From the NCBI GenBank assembly GCA_039029315.1, contig JBCCGK010000013.1, positions 62,001-126,000 of the forward strand: 64,000 nucleotides of DNA, written 5' to 3'. Below, one piece after another: positions 51,110 to 60,011 of this stretch (its first letter is position 1; each line of letters begins with the position of its first letter). A program made the position numbers and the translations under genes. Source of the stretch: JBCCCJ01 sp039029315 (GTDB lineage: Bacteria > Bacteroidota > Bacteroidia > J057). The notes beneath the pieces are model-generated. The model saw only the letters and a program-made list of their open reading frames with translations, did no database searches and was not told the DNA's origin.

Positions 51110-53305
51110 CTATTTTTTCACCACTTGCTTGCTATATCGATCCTGGCCAGTCTGAACAGTGACAATGTACATCCCTCCAGGAAGTCTACTCAAATCTACT
51201 TGATGAGCTGGTCCTTCCATGTCCAGGGTGCCGCGCTTCAGGATTCTTCCTGATATATCAAGGACTTGCCACACAGCAGAGGTAGACAGGCTTTCAGGAT
51301 GTTCCATCTTGATGTAGATCATTCCGCTGCTGGGATTGGGATATACGTTCAGATCTGTTTGACCATCCACCATTCCTACCGTTACTTCTACACGCTTGCT
51401 GTAGTCAAAGGTTCCATTGAAATCGACTTGTTTCAATCTGTAGAGGACAGTTCTTCCACTAAGGTCTCGCACGTCCGAATCAGAAAACGAATAATTCTGT
51501 ACCGTGGTACTATTTCCTACTGAAGCAACTTTGTCAAGGGCTTCGTAGGTCTCGCCGTCTGCTGAGCGCTGAACCTCAAAGAATGCACTGTTTTGCTCTG
51601 TAGCGGTTGCCCAGACCAATCCCACTTGATTGTTCTCGAAAACCCCATCAAACATTAGCCATTCAACCGGAAAGAAAGATCCCCCCGACCGAAAGTCCAT
51701 CTCACTGCCATCTTCATCTTCTGGATAGTCTCCCGGAGACTTGGAACTATTCGTTGAACTTTTGGTAAACAAATCATTGTCATATCCATCATCCAGACCA
51801 TCCTGGTCAGAATCAACATCCGTGGGTACACCTGAATTTGCGGGAGATCCACTGTCTGCATTTCCGTCACCATCACTGTCATGTGCTTCTACAGAATCTT
51901 CTTCTTTGTCATTGTCAGAATCCAGATCCAGGTAATCCTTTGATCCATCCCCATCTGTATCAACTGGATTCAGCCCACTTCCTCCAAAGCCCGAGATCTC
52001 ATCATATACATCATCCAGGCCATCAGAATCCGAATCTACATTGTATGGCGAGTTGTAATTGCTCGTTTCCTGGGCTTCGAGATTGTCCACTACTCCATCC
52101 CCGTCCGCATCGATGTCCAGGAAATTGGGGGAGTCATCTTCATCAAAATCTTCACTGGTCTCTGTCGAGTCTGTGATTCCATCATTATCACTATCGAGAT
52201 CAGCCCAATTTGGCAACCCATCTTCATCAAAATCTCCATCTGAATCATTGATCCCATCACTATCTGTGTCAAAAAGGGAGGAAGTTGACCCACTCAAATC
52301 ACAGTTTACGCCCAATGTACAGCCTGAAACATCTGGCCCATCTGTAGGATCTGTATCATAGGAATCTACCAACCCATCTCCATCTGTATCCGTTGATGTA
52401 TCTGCCAAACCATTATTGTCAGCATCTGTACCCCCTGCCTCGACGATGTCATAGATGCCATCATTGTCAGAATCCAGATCCAGGGAATTACTCAGGGTAT
52501 CGCTATCTGAATTGACGGGACATTCTGCATCAGAGTAATAGAAGCGAATATCATCAATGAAATTGCCGGTACTGTTATTCCCACTTGCAGTAGAGATGGA
52601 TTCGTATAAAAATCGTGTTATTGTCTGCCCTACCGGAACCGTGTATGTCCCTTTATACAAGGCCCATGATTTATTATTGGTCCCAAATCTTTCTATTTCA
52701 ACTGCTGGACCAGCTGTTGGTCCGATCAGCAGCCTCATAGAATCGTCTTTGGTAGAACTTACCCGACCTCTATGGGCAAATGACCAGGTCATGATCGCTC
52801 CTGGAGTGGTTACAATATCCTGATAGAGAGCTGCATGTTTATTGGCATTGATTTCTGCAAACTGTACACCTTCATATGCATTTTTGCTCTGAAATCCGGA
52901 TTCCCATATTTCTATTTTGCTGTCTGAAGCCGTGGTTTCCCACCCTGTTACATCTGACTCTAAATAGAGCAATGCCTGTGCCCCGCTCCCCCAGGTTTTG
53001 ACAGGAGAGGGAGAAGCAGCATTGGCATCGGGCAACTCAAATCCGCCATTGATCACGGAGACCTGACCACTACTCGTCAGTCCCGAGCATTCCAGATCAT
53101 CCGGTATTCCATCATTGTCATCATCAAGATCATATATATCTACAACCCCATCTAAATCAGAATCCACAAGATCATCGCTGGTTTCGACTACCAAAAGAAC
53201 TGAAGCAAGGATCATCCCTGCAATTTTTCCCGCCTTTCCGAGATGGGTTCTTAAGGAGGTACTTGATCTGGTACTCGTTTTTTGTGTAAATTTATTTCGG
53301 CTCAT
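51110..53305 (-). CDS. T9SS-secreted protein with thrombospondin type 3-like Ca-binding repeats
   Basis: 731 residues. N-terminal signal-like segment with an unusually long basic n-region (about 28 residues) before GMILASVLLVVE, no clear cleavage motif. One TSP3-type motif (DSDLDGVVDIYDLDDDNDG), then a beta-sandwich region (about 75-285, VISVINGGFELP-like jelly roll). Acidic repeats of the pattern DxDxDGxxDxxD (LDSDNDGIYD, DTDGDGLVDSYD, DFDEDGLPNWADLDSDNDG) run to about residue 560. C-terminal T9SS sorting domain: NVYPNPSSGMIYIKME and RLPGGMYIVTVQTGQ. The repeats bind calcium and stiffen; the protein is probably surface-attached or released. Function otherwise unknown. Confidence 0.9.
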   Translation of the reverse strand: MSRNKFTQKTSTRSSTSLRTHLGKAGKIAGMILASVLLVVETSDDLVDSDLDGVVDIYDLDDDNDGIPDDLECSGLTSSGQVSVINGGFELPDANAASPSPVKTWGSGAQALLYLESDVTGWETTASDSKIEIWESGFQSKNAYEGVQFAEINANKHAALYQDIVTTPGAIMTWSFAHRGRVSSTKDDSMRLLIGPTAGPAVEIERFGTNNKSWALYKGTYTVPVGQTITRFLYESISTASGNNSTGNFIDDIRFYYSDAECPVNSDSDTLSNSLDLDSDNDGIYDIVEAGGTDADNNGLADTSTDTDGDGLVDSYDTDPTDGPDVSGCTLGVNCDLSGSTSSLFDTDSDGINDSDGDFDEDGLPNWADLDSDNDGITDSTETSEDFDEDDSPNFLDIDADGDGVVDNLEAQETSNYNSPYNVDSDSDGLDDVYDEISGFGGSGLNPVDTDGDGSKDYLDLDSDNDKEEDSVEAHDSDGDGNADSGSPANSGVPTDVDSDQDGLDDGYDNDLFTKSSTNSSKSPGDYPEDEDGSEMDFRSGGSFFPVEWLMFDGVFENNQVGLVWATATEQNSAFFEVQRSADGETYEALDKVASVGNSTTVQNYSFSDSDVRDLSGRTVLYRLKQVDFNGTFDYSKRVEVTVGMVDGQTDLNVYPNPSSGMIYIKMEHPESLSTSAVWQVLDISGRILKRGTLDMEGPAHQVDLSRLPGGMYIVTVQTGQDRYSKQVVKK

Positions 53306-53517
53306 CCGATCGCATTTTGTACGAAAGTATTAAATGATCATTCATTAAAATATACTACAGAATACAAAATATAACACATGTAATAAGTGGGCGTCAAGAT
53401 GAAAAATCAAAAAAAGATTGTGAACTCATCCCTTCCCAGGCAGGATTCGTCACATTCTTTTTCAATTGAACAGAAGAAAATAGAGTTTGGAACCAAACGA
53501 TCAAACTTCTATTCATT

Positions 53518-55962
53518 ATGAATCCTATGAAACTCCTTCTCCACCTTATCCTGGCATTCCTTGCCATCATCAGTCTGTTCTTGCCGATTGCTGCTCAGCA
53601 CGTCCAGCCCGATCATGTTCACGAAGAACCCTTTGAGCAGGCAGATGTTTTTGCTGAGGAAGAGGCTTCGGAAGAAGGGGCCTTTGAGGAGGAATCAGCG
53701 GACCATGAGTCCTTCGGAGAGGAGACAGGCCATTGGGTGGAATACGAGCATGAAACTGTACATATAGTCCTCTATGTCTATAATACTCGCTTTCATTATG
53801 GTGATTCAAAACTCACCTTCTCTTCAGGGGAAAGATTTCCGCAGACTATTCACCTGGAGGAAAAAAAGCATATCTACAAATTTCATCTTCCTATAGAGGA
53901 GGAAGGAAATCTCCGCGTCCAGTATCAGAATCAGCACACAGATCTGGATATTCCTCAAAATCTGGATGGACCCTTATACATAGGCATGCGACATCCCGAT
54001 TTCTTCCCACATGATCTGGAGATATGGACACAAGATCGCATTCTGAGACAAGGGCAAGGATTTCAGGTCAGAATTGATGGAGAACTGCCGATTGGCTGGG
54101 CCACTGAAGTGTCAGTAGAGGTTCCATATCTCCGCTGGCCAGAAACGCCCTATACCAAGGAAGTCAAACTTGAACCTGCCAGAGATTGGAAAAAAAGCAA
54201 GTTCCGACTATATACCTCTCTCGCCAATTCCAGTTTAATTTTTCTGAAAGTTGGAGATCGATATTTTCCCATCATTCCAAGAGATTGCAGGTGTAGAACC
54301 CGCAAGATGTATGTTGAGTTCAAGGAAGAAAAAGGGCAACTCATTATTGCAGAGGTTGAGGATGGAGATGCCGGTCAGTCATTTCTCAACCAACGGTTCG
54401 GATACAGAGGTATGACAGAAATTGAATATAAGGAGTGGGTACAATCATTTTCCAGCCAGGAATCAGGGAATGCTTTTATCAGACAATTACAGCAGGAGAT
54501 GATGAATTTTGGCAAAAGTGATGAGGATATTGAAAGACGCATGAATGAATTGATTGAATCAATTTTCAGGACACCCGCAGAGGTATTTGAATCGAGAGAG
54601 TCCAAGCAAGAATTTCTGCGAGAGATTCGGGAAGAAATTCAGGATTACGGCAGGTTTGAGGACGATTTGGAAGATGGCATGGGAGAATTATTGCATGTAC
54701 TTGATATACAGGGAGATAACAAATGGGATCACGCCTTTGAGAGAGCTTTTCGACAACAAGTTGATCGGGACAATCACGAAGATCACCATTTGGAAAATGA
54801 CATTTTGGGCATTGCGATTCCTGGATTCCTGATCTCGCTATTGATATTTGCTTTTGCCATTATCTCCCTCATCAGAAAGCCGCAGTCATTCTTTTCCCAA
54901 CACTTTGTCAAAATCGAACTGATTCTTCAGGGATTCCTGATTCTCCTGTTGATTGAAGGCGTCTTGATGCGCAACTATGGGTTTGGCATTCTGAGCATAT
55001 CCAGTGTGTACGGATGGTTACTCTTTATCACTGCCATTGTCAGTTTCTTTATCAATGTGTATTTCCTCACCCCTGATTTGTTTGGCAAAAGGAAAGTCGG
55101 ACGGTATTTCCTGAATTTGGGCTTGTTATGTCTCGCTATCCTGTCAGCAGTAGCCTTCCACGCGATCAACCCATTGGAAGATCTGATGTTCCTGTCCATA
55201 GGCGGAGATTGGCGAATTGTAGAGTGGCCTACGAATCTGCGTCGCGATGAGATTCAGGGGTTCATTCCGCTACAAGTAATGATTCTGATTTTCTCCACCA
55301 TCTACGGAATAGGAAGAAACGTACTCCTGCGTCGCCTGCCTCAGTTGACTGAAAAAAGCAATGCACTCAATGCAGAATTGGGAGCCCTCAAGCATCAGAT
55401 CAGCCCACATTTCTTCTTCAACTCGCTCAATACAGTCTACAGTTTTTCTCTCAATGAAAATAGCCCCAAAACAGCAGAAGCGATAACCAAACTGAGTGAT
55501 ATGATGCGGTTTGTAATCTACCAGGGGGCCGAAGAAAGAATTCCCCTAGAACGAGAGCTGAACTATCTGGAAGATTATATTGAATTGCAGCGATTGCGTC
55601 TGGACTCTAACAAACATCAGTTTAGTTTTCGGATAGATGGAGATCCTACTGGTCTACAGATCGCGCCGCTGGTTCTCATCACCTTGATAGAAAATGCGTT
55701 CAAACATGGTGTCAGTATGAGCCAACCCTCTTTCATCTATATCAGCTTGTTGATTCAGGAAGGTGGACTCATCCTGTCAGTAGAGAATTCCAACCACTCG
55801 GTCAAAGTTCTTGCAGGTGAAGGGGAACAAGTCCTTGAGGGAGGAGTCGGGATTGTCAATACACGCCAGAGGTTGGATCTCTTGTATCCCAATCGTTATG
55901 ACTGGCATATTCAGGAAAAAGATGATACCTACTTCACCCAGCTAAGTATTGATCTCGATTGA
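53518..55962 (+). CDS. LytS-type histidine kinase with acidic, His-rich extracytoplasmic region
   Basis: 814 residues (an ATG three codons later is also possible). Signal/TM about 5-26. Residues 28-83 are very acidic and hold seven His (28, 33, 35, 63, 72, 78, 82). A beta-rich part follows (about 84-270), then a charged helical stretch to about 425. Five membrane helices about 428-452, 463-485, 493-517, 531-550 and 581-604. The His_kinase domain has phosphoacceptor H631 in QISPHFFFNSLN; an HATPase domain has LIENAFKHGV and GVGIVNTRQRLDLLY. Partner is the LytTR regulator at 56187. The His/Glu-rich part may bind metal; no known sensor domain recognised. Confidence 0.88.
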   Translation: MNPMKLLLHLILAFLAIISLFLPIAAQHVQPDHVHEEPFEQADVFAEEEASEEGAFEEESADHESFGEETGHWVEYEHETVHIVLYVYNTRFHYGDSKLTFSSGERFPQTIHLEEKKHIYKFHLPIEEEGNLRVQYQNQHTDLDIPQNLDGPLYIGMRHPDFFPHDLEIWTQDRILRQGQGFQVRIDGELPIGWATEVSVEVPYLRWPETPYTKEVKLEPARDWKKSKFRLYTSLANSSLIFLKVGDRYFPIIPRDCRCRTRKMYVEFKEEKGQLIIAEVEDGDAGQSFLNQRFGYRGMTEIEYKEWVQSFSSQESGNAFIRQLQQEMMNFGKSDEDIERRMNELIESIFRTPAEVFESRESKQEFLREIREEIQDYGRFEDDLEDGMGELLHVLDIQGDNKWDHAFERAFRQQVDRDNHEDHHLENDILGIAIPGFLISLLIFAFAIISLIRKPQSFFSQHFVKIELILQGFLILLLIEGVLMRNYGFGILSISSVYGWLLFITAIVSFFINVYFLTPDLFGKRKVGRYFLNLGLLCLAILSAVAFHAINPLEDLMFLSIGGDWRIVEWPTNLRRDEIQGFIPLQVMILIFSTIYGIGRNVLLRRLPQLTEKSNALNAELGALKHQISPHFFFNSLNTVYSFSLNENSPKTAEAITKLSDMMRFVIYQGAEERIPLERELNYLEDYIELQRLRLDSNKHQFSFRIDGDPTGLQIAPLVLITLIENAFKHGVSMSQPSFIYISLLIQEGGLILSVENSNHSVKVLAGEGEQVLEGGVGIVNTRQRLDLLYPNRYDWHIQEKDDTYFTQLSIDLD

Positions 55963-56019
55963 TGAACAAGCCTGTGTGTGTATAAGCGGAGATATTCCAT
56001 CTCTATCAAGCAATCAACG

Positions 56020-56085
56020 AACCACAGTGGCATGGAGATCATCAGATGATTGACAATCACTCTGAATCTCCGTGCTTCTGTGTTT
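56020..56085. repeat. Imperfect long inverted repeat between kinase and regulator genes
   Basis: Left arm 56020-56039 (AACCACAGTGGCATGGAGAT) and right arm 56066-56085 pair at 16 of 20 positions, some mismatches being G-T, with a 26-base loop that itself has ATCATC/GATGAT. The arms resemble the widespread ACCACAGAGGCACGGAGA-type bacterial dispersed repeat. It sits in the 224-bp gap that separates kinase and regulator. Confidence 0.5.
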
Positions 56086-56186
56086 CTTCTCAAAAATAGA
56101 TATGAGACATAGACGAATCCTCCATTCCTCCTTATCTTTCTAGCAGAATATTTTTTGTTTCTCTTTTCTTAACTCCTTCAGTTCCC

Positions 56187-56861
56187 ATGATTGCGATCGC
56201 TATTGATGATGAGCCTCAAGCCCTTGAAGTGGTCAAGATGCTCTCTTCCAAGATTCCGTTCCTCAATTTGGCCGAAACTTTCACAGATGCCCTGGAGGCC
56301 ATGGAATATCTACAGGGACATACGGTGGACCTGGTATTCCTCGATATCAAAATGCCGGATATCTCTGGTCTGGACTGGGTAAAAGGATTGACAGACCCGC
56401 CCATGGTCATCTTCACCACTGCCTATTCGGAATATGCTGCGGATAGTTATGAATTGGAGGCAGTCGACTATCTGGTCAAGCCGATTGCATTCAACCGATT
56501 CCTAAAGGCGGTCAATCGGGCTGGAAAATTGCGAAAGCAGCAAACACCTACTTATATATTTGTGAAGAGTGGATTTCAGTATGTCCGGATTGATTTTGAG
56601 CGGCTTCTTTATATACAGGGAGCCTCAAATTATGTTGATTTTTTTACCCAAAATGGAAAAGTTACTGTCCGAATGAAACTGGCAGATGCAGGAGAATTGC
56701 TTCCTGAAAGTTTCGTTCAGATTCATAGATCTTTTTTGGTCAATCTTCCTCATATTCAGCGAGTAGAAAATAATCATGTTATGATTGGAGAAGTCAAAAT
56801 TTCCATTGGAGCTGCCTATCGGGAGGAGTTCGTGGAAAGACTAAATCAAAAAGGTGTATAA
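56187..56861 (+). CDS. LytTR-family response regulator
   Basis: 224 residues. Receiver domain with IAIDDEPQALEVV, phosphoacceptor D53 (VFLDIKMPDISG), TTAYSEYA and DYLVKPI. C-terminal LytTR DNA-binding domain with FVKSGFQYVRIDFERLLYIQGASNYV and FVQIHRSFLVNLPHIQRVE. It pairs with the LytS-type kinase. Unlike most LytS/LytTR pairs, which are adjacent or overlap, 224 bp containing the inverted repeat at 56020-56085 separate them. Target genes not deducible; the adjacent small membrane protein is a candidate. Confidence 0.95.
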   Translation: MIAIAIDDEPQALEVVKMLSSKIPFLNLAETFTDALEAMEYLQGHTVDLVFLDIKMPDISGLDWVKGLTDPPMVIFTTAYSEYAADSYELEAVDYLVKPIAFNRFLKAVNRAGKLRKQQTPTYIFVKSGFQYVRIDFERLLYIQGASNYVDFFTQNGKVTVRMKLADAGELLPESFVQIHRSFLVNLPHIQRVENNHVMIGEVKISIGAAYREEFVERLNQKGV

Positions 56862-57067
56862 TTTTCCATATTAATCCCTACCTTTAACCAATTATCCTAT
56901 CTTTTTCTCTGTTCAGGAATTTGATCTTTTGAAAAAGGCGATAAGTTTCTAGATTGCTATTGTTCATACCCCACACCATTTGGTACATAAGAAGCTCTGT
57001 ACCGCCTCATTAATTGATGACATTGTCAGATACGATTGGCATCTGACAGCACTCTAACCTATCTAAC

Positions 57068-57373
57068 ATGGATGTTTGGTTTGGCATTTTAGAACTACCT
57101 TTTTTATTGGTTTGTATTTACTTCAGTTTTCGCACTGCTGCTTCCCTTAAGGGAGGGATCTTTGGTAACGGCATGAAACTCCTGGCCTGGGGATTTCTGG
57201 TCATGGCCATCGGTCATTTGAATATGCAGATGTCCCATCACTTTGGGTTTGATCTATTTGTCTGGGCTTTTCCAGATCCTCTGGATACGATTTTCTGGTA
57301 CCTGGCCCTGATCACAACCTGGTTTTTGTCAGCCTTGGGATTTATCCGTATTTATCACGCCAGCAAATCCTGA
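57068..57373 (+). CDS. Small three-helix membrane protein, unknown
   Basis: 101 residues with hydrophobic segments about 4-22, 37-54 and 76-95. ILELPFLLVCIYFSFRTA opens it; the middle helix ends GHLNMQMSHHFGF, giving three His near the membrane face. No recognised family. Start at 57068 follows a 206-bp gap after the LytTR gene that shows no other open frame. It ends 5 bp before the next unknown gene, so the two are very likely cotranscribed. The intramembrane His could bind heme or a metal, but this is a guess. Confidence 0.75.
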   Translation: MDVWFGILELPFLLVCIYFSFRTAASLKGGIFGNGMKLLAWGFLVMAIGHLNMQMSHHFGFDLFVWAFPDPLDTIFWYLALITTWFLSALGFIRIYHASKS

Positions 57374-57378
57374 GAAGT

Positions 57379-58107
57379 ATGTTTTGGGACAGATGGAAAA
57401 AAAGAGAGGCTGTAACTCCCGTTACAGTCGCTGAACAAAGTTCAGAGCATCGTCTGGTTGAACAAATAGACCTTGTCATTGTTTATCTCATCGGTAGACT
57501 GACTCCAAATTCACAGACCAAACCTTGCCTCGACTATCTGGAAAATTATCTGATTGCATCTCCTGGATACAAAATCCATTTTTTTGCACAGGTGTTCTGT
57601 ATGACGGAGTACACCCTCATCAATCTCGATCCAGAGTGTCACCTTGGGCGAAAATCACTCCGGGAAATCATCCAAATAAAGTTTCCCTTATTTAATCAAT
57701 TTCCAGCGATACAAACTGTCCTCGTTCCTCCAATGAAGCAACGAGAAGCACTTTGTACCTTTTTCTTTCAACAGATCATGGAGAAACTGGGAAAACACTT
57801 TGGTCTCAGACATAAGAGTCTTCAGACCTTCTTGTACAAAATTGATCAAATCCCCTCCCTTAAATCTGGCCCTTTTTCTCCCTCTATCTATTCTTATTAT
57901 CAGGAAATTTCACGGGATGTGTTTGACTGGGCCACTGAGCGTTTGGGCTTTGATTATATCACACAGATGTTCCAGGAGACTTATCAGCAGATATATGCAG
58001 ACATCGGCATACTCGAAGAGGCAGATGTGTTGCTGAAATTACTGCCTACAGATATCATGACTCCTCAACAGTTGGTCTTGTACATGCAGCAGCATGATCC
58101 AGTATAA
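57379..58107 (+). CDS. Unknown soluble protein, operon partner of the small membrane protein
   Basis: 242 residues, no signal or membrane segments. A charged N-terminus (FWDRWKKREAVTP) is followed by mostly helical sequence: LVEQIDLVIVYLIGRLTPNS, LDYLENYLIASPGYK, VFCMTEYTLINLDPECHLG, REALCTFFFQQIMEKLGKH and VFDWATERLGFDYITQMFQE. Three Cys, no motif of an enzyme. The start lies 5 bp after the membrane-protein gene; the end is 73 bp before modA on the same strand. I do not recognise it. A cytoplasmic regulator or adaptor for the membrane partner would fit. Confidence 0.72.
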   Translation: MFWDRWKKREAVTPVTVAEQSSEHRLVEQIDLVIVYLIGRLTPNSQTKPCLDYLENYLIASPGYKIHFFAQVFCMTEYTLINLDPECHLGRKSLREIIQIKFPLFNQFPAIQTVLVPPMKQREALCTFFFQQIMEKLGKHFGLRHKSLQTFLYKIDQIPSLKSGPFSPSIYSYYQEISRDVFDWATERLGFDYITQMFQETYQQIYADIGILEEADVLLKLLPTDIMTPQQLVLYMQQHDPV

Positions 58108-58152
58108 GAGCAGTGGAAGTAAATAGAGAATCTGTAGAATATCCACAAAAAA

Positions 58153-58170
58153 TTCTCATTTTTGTGAGAA
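58153..58170. promoter_or_regulatory. Small hairpin just before modA
   Basis: TTCTCA pairs with TGAGAA around TTTTTG, 10 bp before the modA ATG. It might influence translation of modA or be an operator. It is not a molybdenum-cofactor riboswitch and not the known ModE box; short AT-rich hairpins also arise by chance. Confidence 0.3.
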
Positions 58171-58180
58171 ATCAATCTGT

Positions 58181-58945
58181 ATGAGCAGACGACTCCTTCT
58201 CCTGTTCTCTGTACTCTTGTATTTCTCTTGTAGTCAGTCAGACTCCCCAGTCCTGCGAATCGCGACCGCTGCCAATGTTCAATATGCCATGGACTCTCTT
58301 GTCCAGGTATTTGCTACTCAAACAGGGATAGAAACCCAGATAATTCTCAATTCTTCTGGCAAACTCGCGACACAAATCATTCAAGGGGCTCCGTACGATG
58401 TGTTCGTCTCCGCCAATATGACATATCCGAATTTTGTCCGCCAGAACGGCAAAACCGATCGTCCGCCAACCATCTATGCGCACGGCACCCTTGTCATCTG
58501 GACTGCTGACAAACAAACAGATATATCCTTTGAACAGCTTCCACATCAAGAGATTCGTCATATAGCCATAGCCAATCCCAAGACAGCTCCTTATGGTAAG
58601 GCTGCCATGGAAGTCCTTCAGGGCCAGGATCTCATGCATGCCTGTAGAGACAAATTGATTTTTGGTGAGAGTATTTCACAAACCAATCAATTTATCCTCA
58701 CACGCCACGCCGAAGTAGGCTTCACAGCCAAATCGGTTGTTCTGGCTCCAACCTTAAAAGAAGTCGGAAGATGGCAAGAGGTTGATCAAGCCCTCTATGC
58801 TCCGATTACTCAAGGTGTCATCATCATACAAAGAGGACAAACAGACAAACAGTTGGAAAATGCTCAGACATTTTACAATTTCCTCCTCTCCCCCACTGCC
58901 CAGGCCATCTTGGGAGCGTATGGCTATCGATCTGTGAATGTATGA
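58181..58945 (+). CDS. modA: Molybdate-binding periplasmic lipoprotein ModA
   Basis: 254 residues. Lipoprotein signal ending LLYFSC (Cys 17). The binding fold starts LRIATAANVQYAMDSLVQVF and has ETQIILNSSGKLATQIIQGAPYDVFVSANM, the anion-binding Ser/Thr/Gly loops of ModA. IAIANPKTAPYGKAAMEVL and VGFTAKSVVLAP are also characteristic. Captures molybdate or tungstate and passes it to ModB. Its stop overlaps the next start by 4 bp (ATGA). First gene of the compact mod operon. Confidence 0.93.
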   Translation: MSRRLLLLFSVLLYFSCSQSDSPVLRIATAANVQYAMDSLVQVFATQTGIETQIILNSSGKLATQIIQGAPYDVFVSANMTYPNFVRQNGKTDRPPTIYAHGTLVIWTADKQTDISFEQLPHQEIRHIAIANPKTAPYGKAAMEVLQGQDLMHACRDKLIFGESISQTNQFILTRHAEVGFTAKSVVLAPTLKEVGRWQEVDQALYAPITQGVIIIQRGQTDKQLENAQTFYNFLLSPTAQAILGAYGYRSVNV

Positions 58946-59343
58946 ATACCTTATCCGGTACCATTATTCAAACGGAACAGCAGGGACAGCTGATGCTGGT
59001 CCATGTACAACTAGGAACCCATCTTCTCAAGTCGATTGTGATAGAAACCCCGACATCGGCTCCATACCTTGCTGTCAATCAGAAGGTACAACTTCTGTTT
59101 AAAGAAACAGAAGTCATCATAGCAAAAGGCCCAGAGAAAGCAATTAGTCTTCAGAATCGTCTTAACTGTTCCATTATCGGCATAGACAAAGGCCGCTTGC
59201 TTAGTCGTCTGTTGTTGGCCTGTGGCCCTGATCGGCTTGCTTCTGTCATCACCTCCCATGCTGTCGATCAATTGGGCCTTGAGATTGGAGATCCTGTTTG
59301 TGCGATGATCAAAACAAATGAACTCATGTTGGCCCCATGTTAG
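58942..59343 (+). CDS. Tandem Mop-domain (molbindin-like) protein
   Basis: 133 residues formed by two Mop (TOBE) domains: about 2-66 (LSGTIIQTEQQGQLMLVHV, LKSIVIETPTSAPYLAVNQ, EVIIAKG) and 70-133 (LNCSIIGIDKGRLLSRLLL, ASVITSHAVDQLGLEIGD, CAMIKTNELMLAP). The second strand set matches the molbindin pattern, 'VxAxIT.....LxLxxGxxVxAxIKAxxVxL'. Free Mop proteins store molybdate or serve as regulators. It overlaps modA by 4 bp and modB by 7 bp. The first domain is diverged, lacking the usual Ser at the oxyanion site, as far as can be told. Confidence 0.85.
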   Translation: MNTLSGTIIQTEQQGQLMLVHVQLGTHLLKSIVIETPTSAPYLAVNQKVQLLFKETEVIIAKGPEKAISLQNRLNCSIIGIDKGRLLSRLLLACGPDRLASVITSHAVDQLGLEIGDPVCAMIKTNELMLAPC

Positions 59344-60011
59344 ATTGGCAACCCATCATATTGACTTTTCAATTGGCCTTTGTGACGACATGCTTGCTGT
59401 TGATCATCTCCATTCCACTGGCAGCCTGGTTGACACATACTAAACGAAAGATCAAGCCAGTAATCGAGACACTAGTCAGTATGCCACTGGTTTTGCCTCC
59501 GACAGTGCTGGGATTCTATTTATTGGTGGTCTTCAGTCCTGCCAATGCCTTTGGGCAATGGCTGGATACCTACCTGGGCCTGCAACTGGTTTTCTCTTTT
59601 GAAGGGCTGGTCCTGGCGTCCATGCTCTACAGCTTGCCATTCATGGTACAACCGATTCAATCTGGCCTCAGCAACTTGCCAGCCCATTTTCGCGAAGCTT
59701 CCTTTATGCTAGGCAAGTCATACTCTACTACCCTCTTTCGAGTGTTATTACCTAATATTCGCCCCTCCTTACTCACTGGAATTGTCCTGGCTTTTGCGCA
59801 TACCATAGGTGAATTTGGAGTCGTCCTGATGATCGGTGGAAATATTCCAGGCAAGACCAAAGTCGCCTCCATTGCCATCTACGATGAAGTCGAAGCACTG
59901 AATTATTCGATGGCCAATCAATACTCCCTGTTTTTATTTGTGATCAGTTTTGTGATTCTGTTAATGGTTTATCTAATCAATGGGGGCTACCTCAAAGGCT
60001 TTGGCAAATGA
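59337..60011 (+). CDS. modB: Molybdate ABC transporter permease ModB
   Basis: 224 residues, about five to six helices. LPLVLPPTVLGFYLLVVFSP is the typical ModB stretch, and the ATPase-coupling loop has FREASFMLGKSYSTTLFRVLLPNIRP (EAA-like). GEFGVVLMIGGNIPGKTKVASIAIYD is the other signature. Overlaps the Mop gene at its start and modC by 4 bp at its end, so all four mod genes are translationally linked. Inner membrane. Confidence 0.95.
   Translation: MLDWQPIILTFQLAFVTTCLLLIISIPLAAWLTHTKRKIKPVIETLVSMPLVLPPTVLGFYLLVVFSPANAFGQWLDTYLGLQLVFSFEGLVLASMLYSLPFMVQPIQSGLSNLPAHFREASFMLGKSYSTTLFRVLLPNIRPSLLTGIVLAFAHTIGEFGVVLMIGGNIPGKTKVASIAIYDEVEALNYSMANQYSLFLFVISFVILLMVYLINGGYLKGFGK

Noticed and set aside
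51741..52361. Several open frames antisense to the Ca-repeat gene
   Set aside because: They arise from the repetitive GAT/TCA-rich repeats of the real gene and show low-complexity Ser-rich translations only.
58108..58180. Molybdenum-cofactor riboswitch or ModE box ahead of modA
   Set aside because: The 73-bp leader is too short for the riboswitch, and the ModE consensus is not present.
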